Origin: Eubacterium sp.
Lineage (GTDB): Bacteria; Bacillota; Clostridia; Lachnospirales; Lachnospiraceae
Length of the DNA stretch: 64,000 nucleotides
NCBI GenBank assembly: GCA_017619835.1
Contig: JAFZRN010000029.1
Coordinates: forward strand, 62,001 to 126,000
Direction of reading: 5' to 3'
Shown: one piece after another, positions 25,599-34,878 of the stretch
Position numbering within the stretch: the stretch's first letter is position 1
Layout: every line of letters begins with the position of its first letter
Translations under genes and position numbers: made by a program
The notes under the pieces: generated by a model
Database searches by the model: none
What the model was told of the DNA's origin: nothing
Seen by the model: the letters and a program-made list of their open reading frames with translations, nothing else

Positions 25599-26308
25599 TA
25601 CCGGGTCTTACCTTTAAAGAATATATCGCGCAGGAAAAAGAAAAGCTTGCCGAGATGACCGGGGAAGAAAAGAAGCAGTACTTCAAGGATTATTATCTCA
25701 AGTTTGTTATCGGCGGAGTTGTGGTACTTATCCTTCTGATATGGTTCATCGTTGATATAAGCTTTAGTGCAAGACCTGTTGCAGCTTCCGGAGGAATGAT
25801 CAATCTTACTCTGAGTGATGAGGGAAAGACATTTCTTACTGATGATTATCTGGAATATCTTAAGCTGAATCCTCGTACGAATCAGGTTCAGCTGGCATCA
25901 GACATAATCCTTTCAAAGGGAAGTGAAACATCATATACGGATTTTATGGCGATGCAGGCAGAGCTTGCGACGAATTCTTATAACTATCTGATAGTAAATG
26001 AAGAAGGGCTCGAATGCTGCCTGGAGATAGATTATTCGATGTTTGAAGATCCGAATAAGATCCTGGATGATGATTTAAAGAAGGCGCTTGCCGATAAGAT
26101 CGGTTTCCATCTTATGAAGGAAGCTGAAAGTAGTGGTATCAAAGAGACAGATAAGGACGCACCGGGTTGTTATGCGATAGATATTACCGGTACGGAATTT
26201 GTAAATAAATATATAACATCAAATGGTTCCGTATATTTTCTGTTTACGGGAAGCATGGATGATTATGACCGGGGGATGTCGGTTCTGAGATATATATTGG
26301 GAATGTAA
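25595..26308 (+). CDS. Single-pass membrane protein of unknown function, coupled to YesL
   Basis: I do not recognise this 237-residue protein. A charged cytoplasmic N-terminus (residues 1-38, KEYIAQEKEKLAEMTGEEKK) is followed by one membrane segment (about 39-60, FVIGGVVVLILLIWFIVDI) and an outside domain of about 175 residues with no lipobox and no enzyme motif I can name. The layout suggests an anchored extracellular domain, perhaps a partner of YesL, since its ATG overlaps the YesL stop. It could assist the sensor kinase or the importer; nothing in the sequence decides this. Confidence 0.75.
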   Translation: MIPGLTFKEYIAQEKEKLAEMTGEEKKQYFKDYYLKFVIGGVVVLILLIWFIVDISFSARPVAASGGMINLTLSDEGKTFLTDDYLEYLKLNPRTNQVQLASDIILSKGSETSYTDFMAMQAELATNSYNYLIVNEEGLECCLEIDYSMFEDPNKILDDDLKKALADKIGFHLMKEAESSGIKETDKDAPGCYAIDITGTEFVNKYITSNGSVYFLFTGSMDDYDRGMSVLRYILGM

Positions 26309-26323
26309 ATATTTGATCGAAAC

Positions 26324-26380
26324 AGACGTATCTTTATAGCATGTATCATCTGATGTGACATGGCTATATTTGGTACGTCT
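26324..26380 (+). promoter_or_regulatory. Long hairpin in the leader of the GH43 gene
   Basis: AGACGTA (26324-26330) pairs with TACGTCT (26374-26380), and TATAGCATG (26335-26343) with CATGGCTATA (26359-26368, one bulge). The result is a stem of about 16 pairs ending 22 bases before the GH43 start codon. No U-run follows, so it is not a terminator; it may be an RNA stability or processing element. Confidence 0.5.
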
Positions 26381-26402
26381 AAATTTATAAAGGAGCATGA
26401 AA

Positions 26403-27827
26403 ATGAATTCAATGGACATGAAAGTTACGAAAGAAGCTGTTAATCCGTATCTTCCTTCGTGGGAATATATTCCGGATGGAGAGCCCTATGTTTTTGACGG
26501 AAGAGTATATGTTTACGGATCACATGATCTTTATGATGGTCCTACCTTCTGTATGGGAGATTATATCTGCTACTCCGCACCGGTTGATGATCTGGGTAAC
26601 TGGAGATATGAGGGTGTTATATATCCCAAGACTTCCGATCCTTTGAATCCGGACGGAAGAATGTGTCTTTATGCTCCCGATGTAACGATCGGTCCCGATG
26701 GAAGATATTATCTTTATTATGTTCTTGATAAAGTGTCTGTAGTATCCGTTGCTGTATGTGATACACCGGCTGGACGATATGAATTCCTCGGATATGTTCA
26801 CTATAAGGATGGAACAAAGCTCGGTGACAGAGAAGGCGATGAACCGTCATTTGATCCGGGAGTTATAACCGAGGGAGATAAGACATATCTTTACCTTGGC
26901 TTCTGTCCGAGAGGAGATGACAGAAGGACCGGTTCCTTTATGACAGTCATCGGACCGGATATGCTGACTATAGAAGAAGCCCCCGTTCGTGTGGCTCCGG
27001 GAATAATGAATCCCGAGAAGAGAGGCTTTGACGGACATGAATTCTTCGAAGCTCCTTCCATCAGAAAGAGAGGAGATAAGTATTACTTCATTTATTCCTC
27101 TATCTGGATGCATGAGCTCTGCTATGCGATGAGCGATTCTCCCGCAGGACCTTTTGAATTCAAGGGAACGATAGTAAGTAATGCCGATATAGGTATTGAT
27201 ACATATAAGAAGGGTGATATGGCATCAATGCCAGGTGCCAATAATCACGGAAGCATAGTTGAGATAGGTGACAAATGGTATATCTTCTATCACAGACACA
27301 CCAATGGAACCTGGTACAGCCGTCAGGGCTGCGCTGAGCCGATAGAGTTTAATGAGGACGGAACGATCCCTCAGGTTGAGATTACTTCACAGGGATTAAG
27401 CGGTGCGCCGCTTACAGGTAAGGGTGAGCACCTCGCGTATACCTGCTGTAATCTCTTTACCGATAAACCTCAGCTTTATATCGGTGAGCCGGGACGTCCT
27501 ACAGTAAGACAGTGGCAGACTGAGGATATGGAAAATCCCGAAGCGTTTGTAGCAGGGATCGCGGATAATACGACGATTGGTTTTAAGTACTATAAGTGTG
27601 AGGGAGTGAAATCATTTTCAATAAAATCCAGAGGCTACGGAGACGGAGTATTCGAGCTCAGGACAGAGATAGACGGTGAGGTTCTCGGAAGTGTCGAGGT
27701 TCATAATGAAAATATATGGACCGAGTATTCGACGGAAATCGAGCTGCCTGATGGTGTATATGCAATCTATATTACATTTAAGGGCCAGAGCTCATCACTT
27801 CAGCTGAGAAGCTTTACTTTAGGATAA
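26403..27827 (+). CDS. GH43 family glycosidase (beta-xylosidase/arabinofuranosidase) with C-terminal beta-sandwich
   Basis: A 474-residue cytoplasmic enzyme. The N-terminal five-bladed propeller carries the GH43 residues: catalytic base Asp in the opening EYIPDGEP, the pKa-modulating Asp in YAPDVTIG and the general acid Glu in FFEAPSIRK. The last 130 residues form a CBM6-like beta-sandwich. GH43 members remove xylose or arabinose from oligomers; sequence alone does not say which. The ATG at 26403 is seven bases from AAAGGAG, while the ATG at 26397 is only one base from it. It precedes the GH51 gene by 11 bases. Confidence 0.9.
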   Translation: MNSMDMKVTKEAVNPYLPSWEYIPDGEPYVFDGRVYVYGSHDLYDGPTFCMGDYICYSAPVDDLGNWRYEGVIYPKTSDPLNPDGRMCLYAPDVTIGPDGRYYLYYVLDKVSVVSVAVCDTPAGRYEFLGYVHYKDGTKLGDREGDEPSFDPGVITEGDKTYLYLGFCPRGDDRRTGSFMTVIGPDMLTIEEAPVRVAPGIMNPEKRGFDGHEFFEAPSIRKRGDKYYFIYSSIWMHELCYAMSDSPAGPFEFKGTIVSNADIGIDTYKKGDMASMPGANNHGSIVEIGDKWYIFYHRHTNGTWYSRQGCAEPIEFNEDGTIPQVEITSQGLSGAPLTGKGEHLAYTCCNLFTDKPQLYIGEPGRPTVRQWQTEDMENPEAFVAGIADNTTIGFKYYKCEGVKSFSIKSRGYGDGVFELRTEIDGEVLGSVEVHNENIWTEYSTEIELPDGVYAIYITFKGQSSSLQLRSFTLG

Positions 27828-27838
27828 GAGGAAGAATT

Positions 27839-29320
27839 ATGAAAGCAAGTATTAAATTTTCAAAGGATGCAGTCATCAGCAAGATCGATGAAAGGATATA
27901 CAGCTCCTTTATAGAGCATCTCGGACGTGCCGTATATGGCGGAATATATGAGCCGGGTCATCCCACAGCTGATGATATGGGCTTCAGAAAGGATGTAATG
28001 GAGCTTATCGCCGAGCTTAAGGTTCCGATGGTAAGATATCCCGGCGGTAATTTTGTTTCCGGTTATAACTGGGAGGATGGAACAGGCGACAGGGCCAAAA
28101 GACCTAAGAAGCTCGAGCTTGCCTGGAATTCGGTCGAGACCAATGAGGTTGGAATCGATGAGTTTCAGGAGTGGGCAAAGAGAGTTGGGACTGACGTGAT
28201 GATGGCGGTCAATCTCGGAACAAGAGGTCCGGAAGAAGCAAGGAATCTTGTAGAGTATTCGAACCAGAAGACCGATACCTATTATGCTAATAAGCGTCGT
28301 GAGAACGGCTTTGAGGAGCCATTTAATATAAAGACCTGGTGTCTTGGAAATGAGATGGACGGCGACTGGCAGATCGGAACAAAGAGAGCCAATGAATACG
28401 GACGTATCGCCTGCGAAACCGCAAAGCTCATGAAGATGGTCGATAAGGATATCGAGCTTGTGGCATGCGGAAGCTCAGGTCCGTTTATGCCGACCTTCGG
28501 TGAGTGGGAGGAGACAGTGCTAAGAGAAGCTTATGAGCATCTTGACTACCTTTCCCTTCACAGCTATTACGGGAATCCCGAGGATAATTCACAGGAATAT
28601 ATGGGCTCTGCCTGTATAATGGATTCCTTCATCAGGAAGGTCGTTGAGATCTGCGATAAGATAAAGGAAGAAAAGAAGTCCGATAAATCCATCATGCTTT
28701 CCTTTGATGAGTGGAATGTATGGTTCCACAGCAATGAGCAGGATAAGGAACAGGAGCCCTGGCAGATAGCGCCTCCGCTTCTTGAGGATATGTATAATCT
28801 CGAGGATGCGATCGTTGTCGGCGACCTTATGATAACTCTTCTCAAGAATTCCGACAGAGTTAAGATCGCATGTCTTGCCCAGCTTGTAAATGTCATCGCA
28901 CCGATAATGACTGTAACAGGTGGCGGAGTATGGAAGCAGACCATATTCTATCCGTTTAAGTATACATCTCAGAACGGAAGAGGAACGGCTATAAAGGCCG
29001 AGATCGAGGCCGGCACATTTACCGAAGGAAAAGCTGAGAATATCCCGAATGTGGATGCTGTTGCGGTTCTTTCCGAGGATGAGAAGGAGCTTGCTGTATT
29101 TGCTGTCAACAGAGTGATCGGTGAGGATGCCGAGGTAGAGCTTAAGCTTGACGGTTTTGAGGGCTATAAGCTTACAGAGCATGTTTCAATGGAAGGCGCC
29201 GATCTTAAGGCAGGAAACAGCATTGACGAGCCGGAAAAGGTAGTTCCGGTTATTAAAGAGATCGGTGAAACATTAAAGCTTACTGGCGGCTCATGGAACT
29301 TCCTTAAGTTTGAGAAATAA
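27839..29320 (+). CDS. GH51 alpha-L-arabinofuranosidase
   Basis: A 493-residue cytoplasmic enzyme of normal GH51 length. The start RIYSSFIEHLGRAVYGGIYEPG is diagnostic; E172 in CLGNEMDG is the acid/base and E291 in SFDEWNVW the nucleophile. A C-terminal beta domain follows. It removes L-arabinose side groups from arabinoxylan oligomers. No signal peptide is present, so it acts after import, alongside GH43 and GH115. Confidence 0.95.
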   Translation: MKASIKFSKDAVISKIDERIYSSFIEHLGRAVYGGIYEPGHPTADDMGFRKDVMELIAELKVPMVRYPGGNFVSGYNWEDGTGDRAKRPKKLELAWNSVETNEVGIDEFQEWAKRVGTDVMMAVNLGTRGPEEARNLVEYSNQKTDTYYANKRRENGFEEPFNIKTWCLGNEMDGDWQIGTKRANEYGRIACETAKLMKMVDKDIELVACGSSGPFMPTFGEWEETVLREAYEHLDYLSLHSYYGNPEDNSQEYMGSACIMDSFIRKVVEICDKIKEEKKSDKSIMLSFDEWNVWFHSNEQDKEQEPWQIAPPLLEDMYNLEDAIVVGDLMITLLKNSDRVKIACLAQLVNVIAPIMTVTGGGVWKQTIFYPFKYTSQNGRGTAIKAEIEAGTFTEGKAENIPNVDAVAVLSEDEKELAVFAVNRVIGEDAEVELKLDGFEGYKLTEHVSMEGADLKAGNSIDEPEKVVPVIKEIGETLKLTGGSWNFLKFEK

Positions 29321-29347
29321 TATCACTTTTGTGATGAATGAATAAAT

Positions 29348-32143
29348 ATGATTATTGATAAAAGTACGAAGATCAATTTCATATATGACGAAAAGACTCC
29401 CTCGGGTCTTAAGAAGATCGCGTCAAAGGTTGCCGGGGATATCCGTCTGGTAACAGGTGGAGAGGCGGGACTTGCTGCTGAAAAGAGTGGCGGGATCGAC
29501 GTCATTTTCGGTATTGCGGGAATTACTGAGTTTCCGGAAAGTATCGACGTTTCGGGAGTCATCGGGAAAAGAGAAGTTTATCTTTTTAAGCCTGTTCCCG
29601 CGGAAAATGTGATCTATATCGCAGGAAGCGATAAGAGAGGAACTATCTACGGGCTTTTCCATATCTCGGATCTGCTTGGGGTATCTCCCCTTGTGAACTG
29701 GTCGAATGTGGTTCCGGTGAAGAAGAGCCTTACATTAGGCGCCGATGATGAGTATCTTTCGAAGGAGCCTTCGGTAAGATACAGAGGCTTTTTCATAAAT
29801 GATGAATGGCCCTGTTTCGGTAACTGGTGCATGAAGCATTTCGGAGGCTTCACGGCCGAAATGTATGAGGGAGTATTTGAGCTTCTGCTTCGTATGAAGG
29901 GCAATTATCTCTGGCCGGCTATGTGGTCTTCCTGCTTTGCGGAGGATGGTCCGGGGCTTAAAAGTGCCGAGCTTGCCGATGAGCTGGGAGTTGTCATCGG
30001 GCTTTCCCATCATGAGCCCTGCCTTCGCCATGGTGAGGAATATTCACATGTCCGCGGCAAGGATTCAATCTACGGAGATGCATGGGACTTCAGGTCGAAC
30101 CGCGAGGGGATAATCCGTTTCTGGAGAGACGGCCTTAAAAGAAACGGTCATCTGGAAAATGTCATCACCATCGGAATGAGAGGCGAGAGGGACTCGAAGA
30201 TCCTCGGAGAGGATGCGACTTTAAGAGATAATATCGAGCTGCTTCGCGATGTCATAAAGACCCAGAATCAGCTGATAAAAGAAGAAGTAAATGAGAATAT
30301 AGATGAAGTTCCGAGAATGCTCGCTCTTTATAAAGAAGTTGAGCCTTATTACTACGGAAGAGGCGAGGTTAAAGGCCTCAGGGGTTCAGAGGACCTGGAT
30401 GATGTCATCCTTCTTCTCTGTGACGATAATCATGGCTATGTGAGAAGTCTTCCGGATGAGGAGATGAGAAAGCATAAGGGCGGCTTCGGAATGTATTATC
30501 ACTTTGATTATCACGGAGATCCGGTCTCCTATGAGTGGATAAACAGTACTCATCTTCCGGAGGTCTGGGAGCAGATGACCACAGCCTACGAGCATGGTAT
30601 CAGAAGTCTCTGGATCGTAAATGTCGGAGATCTGGGACTTCAGGAGACGCCGCTTTCGTATTTCCTTAGCCTTGCATATGATTATGATAAATGGGGCATT
30701 ACAAATCCGAATAATACAGAAGACTATCTTAAGAGCTGGTTTACCCAGCAGTTTGGCGGAGCCTTCGATGAGGCCGGTCTTGAAAGATTATGTTCCATGT
30801 ATGTAAGGTACTCGAGGCTTGTTCATAACAGAAGGCCGGAGCATCTTAATGATAAGGTATATCATCCTCAGAATTATCATGAGGCCGAGCTCATCCTTAA
30901 AGAAGCTGAGGAGGTTGCTTCTATATGCGAGGAGCTTTACGCCAAGTGTCCTGCAGAGAATAAGGATAGCTTTGAGGAGCTCGTATCCTATAACGTTCTT
31001 GCGGGAATGAATCTTATAAAGCTCTGGATAATGAGAGCATATGATCATTACTTTGCATCCATCGGTGCCGTAGTGGCAAACGACTATGCGGATGAGATAA
31101 GAAAATGTCTTGCTAAGGATGATGATCTGAGAGATATATTCCACAGCGCAGCTGACGGCAAATGGGACGGCTTCGGGCTTGCCGAACATATCGGCTTTAA
31201 GCACTGGAACTCCGAGGAATGTGCTTATCCGATAATAGAAACCGTAACTCCTGTAAGAAGGCCCGAGATCATGGTCGGACTTATGGGTGAGAGAGCTGAA
31301 ACCAGCGGTCAGGAATGGACGAAGAAGGTTCTTAAGATAAGTAATTATCCGGATGCAGATAAGGATGTGCTGAAGACCGGGTTCTTCATTGCTCTTACCG
31401 GTGACAGGAAGGTTCCTTATCGGATTACTACCGATTCCGATGAGGTGAAGCTTTCCGATACGGAGGGGTCAGTGTCCTTAGATAAGCCGATGGAGGTTAT
31501 TGAGGTAAGTATCGGAAGGAAGGCATTTGACAAAGAAAATAAAGCTCATATCTATGTGACCTATGAACTGGGCAGGGTTGAAATTGAGCTTTGTCCTGTT
31601 ACGGACAGTGTTTATATCCTGGATGCGGATGAGTATTCGGCTGAACAGTCCGGTAGCGGTGAGTGGCTTCCGGTTAAGGATATCGGAAGACGTGAGAGTG
31701 GTATGAAGTATCTTCCGGTAATCGAAGATAAGGTTCCGGATGACTCGGCATATCTTGATTATAAGTTTGATGTAATAAGAGGCGGAACTTACAGAATTCT
31801 GTTCCAGCTGCTTCCGACGAATCCGTATACGTTCGGGCAGAGGATAAGGCTTTCCTATTCGGTGAATCCCGGTGAGGCGGGAGAAACGAACGGTGATAAG
31901 GCAGAGGTAAAAACGGTTTATGTTACGAGCGAAGAGTATGAGCCGGGAGTGACAGCCGACTGGGGACAGGGTGTACTTGACCATGTGAGGATGGTCGAAG
32001 TCAGGGCTGAACTTAAAGGCGGCGAGAATATTGTAAGGTTCTATGCAACTTCCAGAGAGAATGTGCTTGAAAGGGTCATCCTTGTTGAGGAGGGCTATGA
32101 CCTGCCGGATTCTTACCTGGGCCCGCCGTCAAATAAAATGTGA
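29348..32143 (+). CDS. GH115 xylan alpha-glucuronidase
   Basis: A 931-residue protein with GH115 landmarks in order: an N-terminal alpha/beta domain (IYIAGSDKRGTIYGLFHISD), the catalytic barrel (RYRGFFINDEWP, NGHLENVITIGMRGERD, WIVNVGDLG), an EHIGFKHWNSE segment and C-terminal beta domains. GH115 removes (4-O-methyl)glucuronic acid from xylan. There is no signal peptide, so it should act on imported oligomers. No clear ribosome binding site precedes the ATG, which lies 27 bases after the GH51 stop. The stop codon is inside a palindromic repeat shared with another locus. The released glucuronate would feed the UxaC/UxuB/UxuA route encoded downstream. Confidence 0.93.
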   Translation: MIIDKSTKINFIYDEKTPSGLKKIASKVAGDIRLVTGGEAGLAAEKSGGIDVIFGIAGITEFPESIDVSGVIGKREVYLFKPVPAENVIYIAGSDKRGTIYGLFHISDLLGVSPLVNWSNVVPVKKSLTLGADDEYLSKEPSVRYRGFFINDEWPCFGNWCMKHFGGFTAEMYEGVFELLLRMKGNYLWPAMWSSCFAEDGPGLKSAELADELGVVIGLSHHEPCLRHGEEYSHVRGKDSIYGDAWDFRSNREGIIRFWRDGLKRNGHLENVITIGMRGERDSKILGEDATLRDNIELLRDVIKTQNQLIKEEVNENIDEVPRMLALYKEVEPYYYGRGEVKGLRGSEDLDDVILLLCDDNHGYVRSLPDEEMRKHKGGFGMYYHFDYHGDPVSYEWINSTHLPEVWEQMTTAYEHGIRSLWIVNVGDLGLQETPLSYFLSLAYDYDKWGITNPNNTEDYLKSWFTQQFGGAFDEAGLERLCSMYVRYSRLVHNRRPEHLNDKVYHPQNYHEAELILKEAEEVASICEELYAKCPAENKDSFEELVSYNVLAGMNLIKLWIMRAYDHYFASIGAVVANDYADEIRKCLAKDDDLRDIFHSAADGKWDGFGLAEHIGFKHWNSEECAYPIIETVTPVRRPEIMVGLMGERAETSGQEWTKKVLKISNYPDADKDVLKTGFFIALTGDRKVPYRITTDSDEVKLSDTEGSVSLDKPMEVIEVSIGRKAFDKENKAHIYVTYELGRVEIELCPVTDSVYILDADEYSAEQSGSGEWLPVKDIGRRESGMKYLPVIEDKVPDDSAYLDYKFDVIRGGTYRILFQLLPTNPYTFGQRIRLSYSVNPGEAGETNGDKAEVKTVYVTSEEYEPGVTADWGQGVLDHVRMVEVRAELKGGENIVRFYATSRENVLERVILVEEGYDLPDSYLGPPSNKM

Positions 32144-32170
32144 CAAACTGATCTGAACTGTTTGTCACAT
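32138..32170. repeat. Dispersed 33-base palindromic repeat, copy 1
   Basis: ATGTGACAAAC (32138-32148), an 11-base loop (32149-32159), GTTTGTCACAT (32160-32170). The arms are a perfect inverted repeat and identical to those of copy 2 at 53572-53604; only the loop differs. It includes the stop codon of the GH115 gene and ends 15 bases before the uxuA start codon. No U-run follows this copy. Confidence 0.85.
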
Positions 32171-32185
32171 TCTGAGGTGAATGAA

Positions 32186-33250
32186 ATGAAAATGAGCTTT
32201 CGCTGGTATGGTACCGGCAATGACTCTGTTTCTCTTTCGGATATAAAGCAGATACCCGGAGTTGAGGAGATCGTCTGGGCGCTGCATCATAAGCAGCCCG
32301 GTGAGATCTGGTATAAGGAAGAGATACAGAAGGTTAAAGATGAACTGGATGAATACGGCTTCGGAATGGCAGTCGTTGAATCCGTAAATGTTCATGACGA
32401 CATCAAGACAGCAGGACCCGGAAGGGACCTATATATAGAGAATTATAAAGAGACGCTCCGGAATCTGGCTGAGTTCGGTGTCAAGGTTGTATGCTACAAC
32501 TTTATGCCTGTCTTTGACTGGACCAGAACAGATCTTTGGCATCCGCTTCCGGATGGATCCACGGCTCTTTATTATGAGAAGGCAAAGATAAGGCAGGATC
32601 CGCAGGAGATGGCAGACTATATCCTTAAGGAGTGCGAAGGATTTACGATGCCGGGCTGGGAGCCTGAGAGAATGGCAGTCCTGGGTGAACTTTTCAAAAT
32701 GTATGAGAAGGTCGATAAGGAAACACTCTGGGAGAATCTTAAGTATTTTCTTGAAAGCCTGATGCCGGTATGTCACGAGACCGGGATAAAGATGGCTATA
32801 CATCCGGATGATCCGCCATGGGATATATTCGGACTTCCGAGACTTCTCGTTGATGCGGAGTCTGTGGACAGATTCATTAAGATGGTGGATGATCCATATA
32901 ACTGTCTTACTCTCTGCAGCGGTTCGCTTGGTTCGAATCCGGATAATAACGTGGCAGAGATCGTAAGAAAGCATGCGGACAGGATCGCATTTGCCCATAT
33001 CAGAAATGTAAAGCATTATCCGAACGGTGACTTCAGTGAGACTTCACACAGGGACTGCGACGGAGATGTGGGAATCCTGGATATAATAAAGGCTTACCAT
33101 GATGCCGGCTTTGACGGATATATCAGACCGGATCACGGAAGGCATATATGGGGAGAAAAATCCAGGCCGGGTTACGGCTTATATGACCGGGCGCTCGGGA
33201 TCATGTATATCCTCGGCGCATGGGATGCACTTGATAAATACGACAAATGA
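32186..33250 (+). CDS. uxuA: Mannonate dehydratase
   Basis: A 354-residue TIM-barrel enzyme that dehydrates D-mannonate to 2-keto-3-deoxygluconate. The family start MKMSFRWYGTGNDSVSL and the metal site segments AIHPDDPPW, CSGSLG and HIRNVKHYPNGDFSE are all present, and the length is normal. The ATG at 32186 has GAGGTG seven bases upstream; a TTG at 32162 would start inside the palindromic repeat. Its stop overlaps the uxuB start, so the two glucuronate enzymes are coupled. Confidence 0.95.
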   Translation: MKMSFRWYGTGNDSVSLSDIKQIPGVEEIVWALHHKQPGEIWYKEEIQKVKDELDEYGFGMAVVESVNVHDDIKTAGPGRDLYIENYKETLRNLAEFGVKVVCYNFMPVFDWTRTDLWHPLPDGSTALYYEKAKIRQDPQEMADYILKECEGFTMPGWEPERMAVLGELFKMYEKVDKETLWENLKYFLESLMPVCHETGIKMAIHPDDPPWDIFGLPRLLVDAESVDRFIKMVDDPYNCLTLCSGSLGSNPDNNVAEIVRKHADRIAFAHIRNVKHYPNGDFSETSHRDCDGDVGILDIIKAYHDAGFDGYIRPDHGRHIWGEKSRPGYGLYDRALGIMYILGAWDALDKYDK

Positions 33251-34866
33251 GGTACAGGGGTTTGGTTTTAAGTATTAAAGGAATCACAGGGGAAAAAGAA
33301 AGATGGAAATCTGCGGGGGTCGATATTCCCTCTTATGATATTCCGGCAGTAAGAGAGGCGACAAAGGATTCTCCGAAGTGGCTTCATTTCGGAGCCGGCA
33401 ATATCTTCAGAGGATTTATCGCTGGTCTTGCCGATACTCTTATCGAGGAAGGTAAGCTGGAGTCGGGGATCGTCGCCGCGGAAACCTTTGACGGTGAGAT
33501 AATCGAAAAGATATATGAGCCTTATGATAATCTTACTCTTTCGATTGGCTTAAAGGCCGACGGAACAAGCGTAAAGAAGGTTACGGCAGGAATAGGGGAT
33601 GCCATAAGACTTGATCAGGGCGATACAAATGAACTTCGCAGATATATGAAAATGTCTTCGCTCCAGATGGTATCTTTCACAATTACCGAAAAAGGCTATG
33701 CATATATGGATCTTGCGGGAAATACTCTCGGACCGGTGGAGATGGATATTGAAGCCGGACCCGAAAATGCAAGGACCGCAATGGGAATCGTGGTATCAGC
33801 TTTAAATGACCGATATAATGCGGGGGCATTTCCAATAAGCATGGTCAGCATGGATAACTGCAGCCAGAACGGAAGGAAGCTTAAAAACGCAGTCCTTTTC
33901 ATAGCCGAAAGGTGGTTCAAGAGAGGATTTGTGGAAAAGGGCTTCATAGATTATATAAGTGATGAGACGAAGGTGGCATTTCCCTGGTCGATGATCGATA
34001 AGATCACGCCGAGACCGGATGAGAAGATCGCTGAGTCACTTGCCGGACTTGGGATAGAAGGTATGGCTCCGATCGTTACCGGCAGGAAGACATTTATCGC
34101 ACCATTCGTAAATGCCGAGATACCGCAGTATCTCGTTATAGAGGACAGCTTCCCTAACGGACGTCCGCCGCTTGAAGAGGCCGGGGTTTATATGACTGAC
34201 CGCGACACAGTCAACAATGCCGAAAGGATGAAGGTAATGACCTGCCTTAATCCGCTCCATACGGCACTCGCACTTTCGGGATGCATTTTAGGATTTAATA
34301 AGATCTCGGAGGAAATGAGGGACGAGGACTTAAAGAAGCTGGTATATAAACTGGGCGATGAGGGGATGAAGGTTGTGACCAGTCCCGGAATCATCGAACC
34401 GGAGGATTTTATAAAAGAAGTGCTTGAGGAGAGGCTTCCGAATCCCGCGCTTCCCGATACACCTCAGAGGATCGCGACCGACACCAGCCAGAAGATGGCG
34501 ATAAGATTCGGCGAAACGATACATGGATACATGAGTCAGGGAATGGAAGAGGATCTGAAGATAGTTCCATTCGTTATCGCAAGCTGGTTCAGATATCTTA
34601 CAGGACTTGATGATGAGGGCCGTGAGATGTCTCTCAGTCCGGATCCGATGACGGATGTCATACGTTCCGCACTGGTGGGACTTGAGCTTGGAAAAGATAA
34701 TGACGATATGTCCGGGATCAACTGGATCCTTACAAATATAGAACTTTTCGGAAGTAACTTAATGGATATTGACAGTTTGGGAGATAAGATTAAAATCTAT
34801 CTTAAAGATATGCTTAAGGGCCCCGGGGCCTACAGGAGGACACTGCATCAGCTCGTTAACGGGTAG
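33247..34866 (+). CDS. uxuB: Fructuronate reductase (mannitol dehydrogenase family)
   Basis: A 539-residue NAD-dependent long-chain polyol dehydrogenase that reduces fructuronate to mannonate. Seen are the Rossmann start KWLHFGAGNIFRGFIAG, the central SMDNCSQNGRKLKNAV and the catalytic Lys region of FPWSMIDKITPRP. It lies between uxuA and the rest of the uronate genes, which favours fructuronate over mannitol or tagaturonate as substrate. The ATG at 33247 overlaps the uxuA stop (ATGA); a TTG at 33262 behind AGGGG is an alternative start five codons in. Confidence 0.9.
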   Translation: MRYRGLVLSIKGITGEKERWKSAGVDIPSYDIPAVREATKDSPKWLHFGAGNIFRGFIAGLADTLIEEGKLESGIVAAETFDGEIIEKIYEPYDNLTLSIGLKADGTSVKKVTAGIGDAIRLDQGDTNELRRYMKMSSLQMVSFTITEKGYAYMDLAGNTLGPVEMDIEAGPENARTAMGIVVSALNDRYNAGAFPISMVSMDNCSQNGRKLKNAVLFIAERWFKRGFVEKGFIDYISDETKVAFPWSMIDKITPRPDEKIAESLAGLGIEGMAPIVTGRKTFIAPFVNAEIPQYLVIEDSFPNGRPPLEEAGVYMTDRDTVNNAERMKVMTCLNPLHTALALSGCILGFNKISEEMRDEDLKKLVYKLGDEGMKVVTSPGIIEPEDFIKEVLEERLPNPALPDTPQRIATDTSQKMAIRFGETIHGYMSQGMEEDLKIVPFVIASWFRYLTGLDDEGREMSLSPDPMTDVIRSALVGLELGKDNDDMSGINWILTNIELFGSNLMDIDSLGDKIKIYLKDMLKGPGAYRRTLHQLVNG

Positions 34867-34878
34867 AAAGGAAAACCT

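Noticed and set aside
29322-29335. Hairpin between the GH51 and GH115 genes
   Set aside because: ATCAC/GTGAT around four T is too short and lacks a tail to call a terminator.
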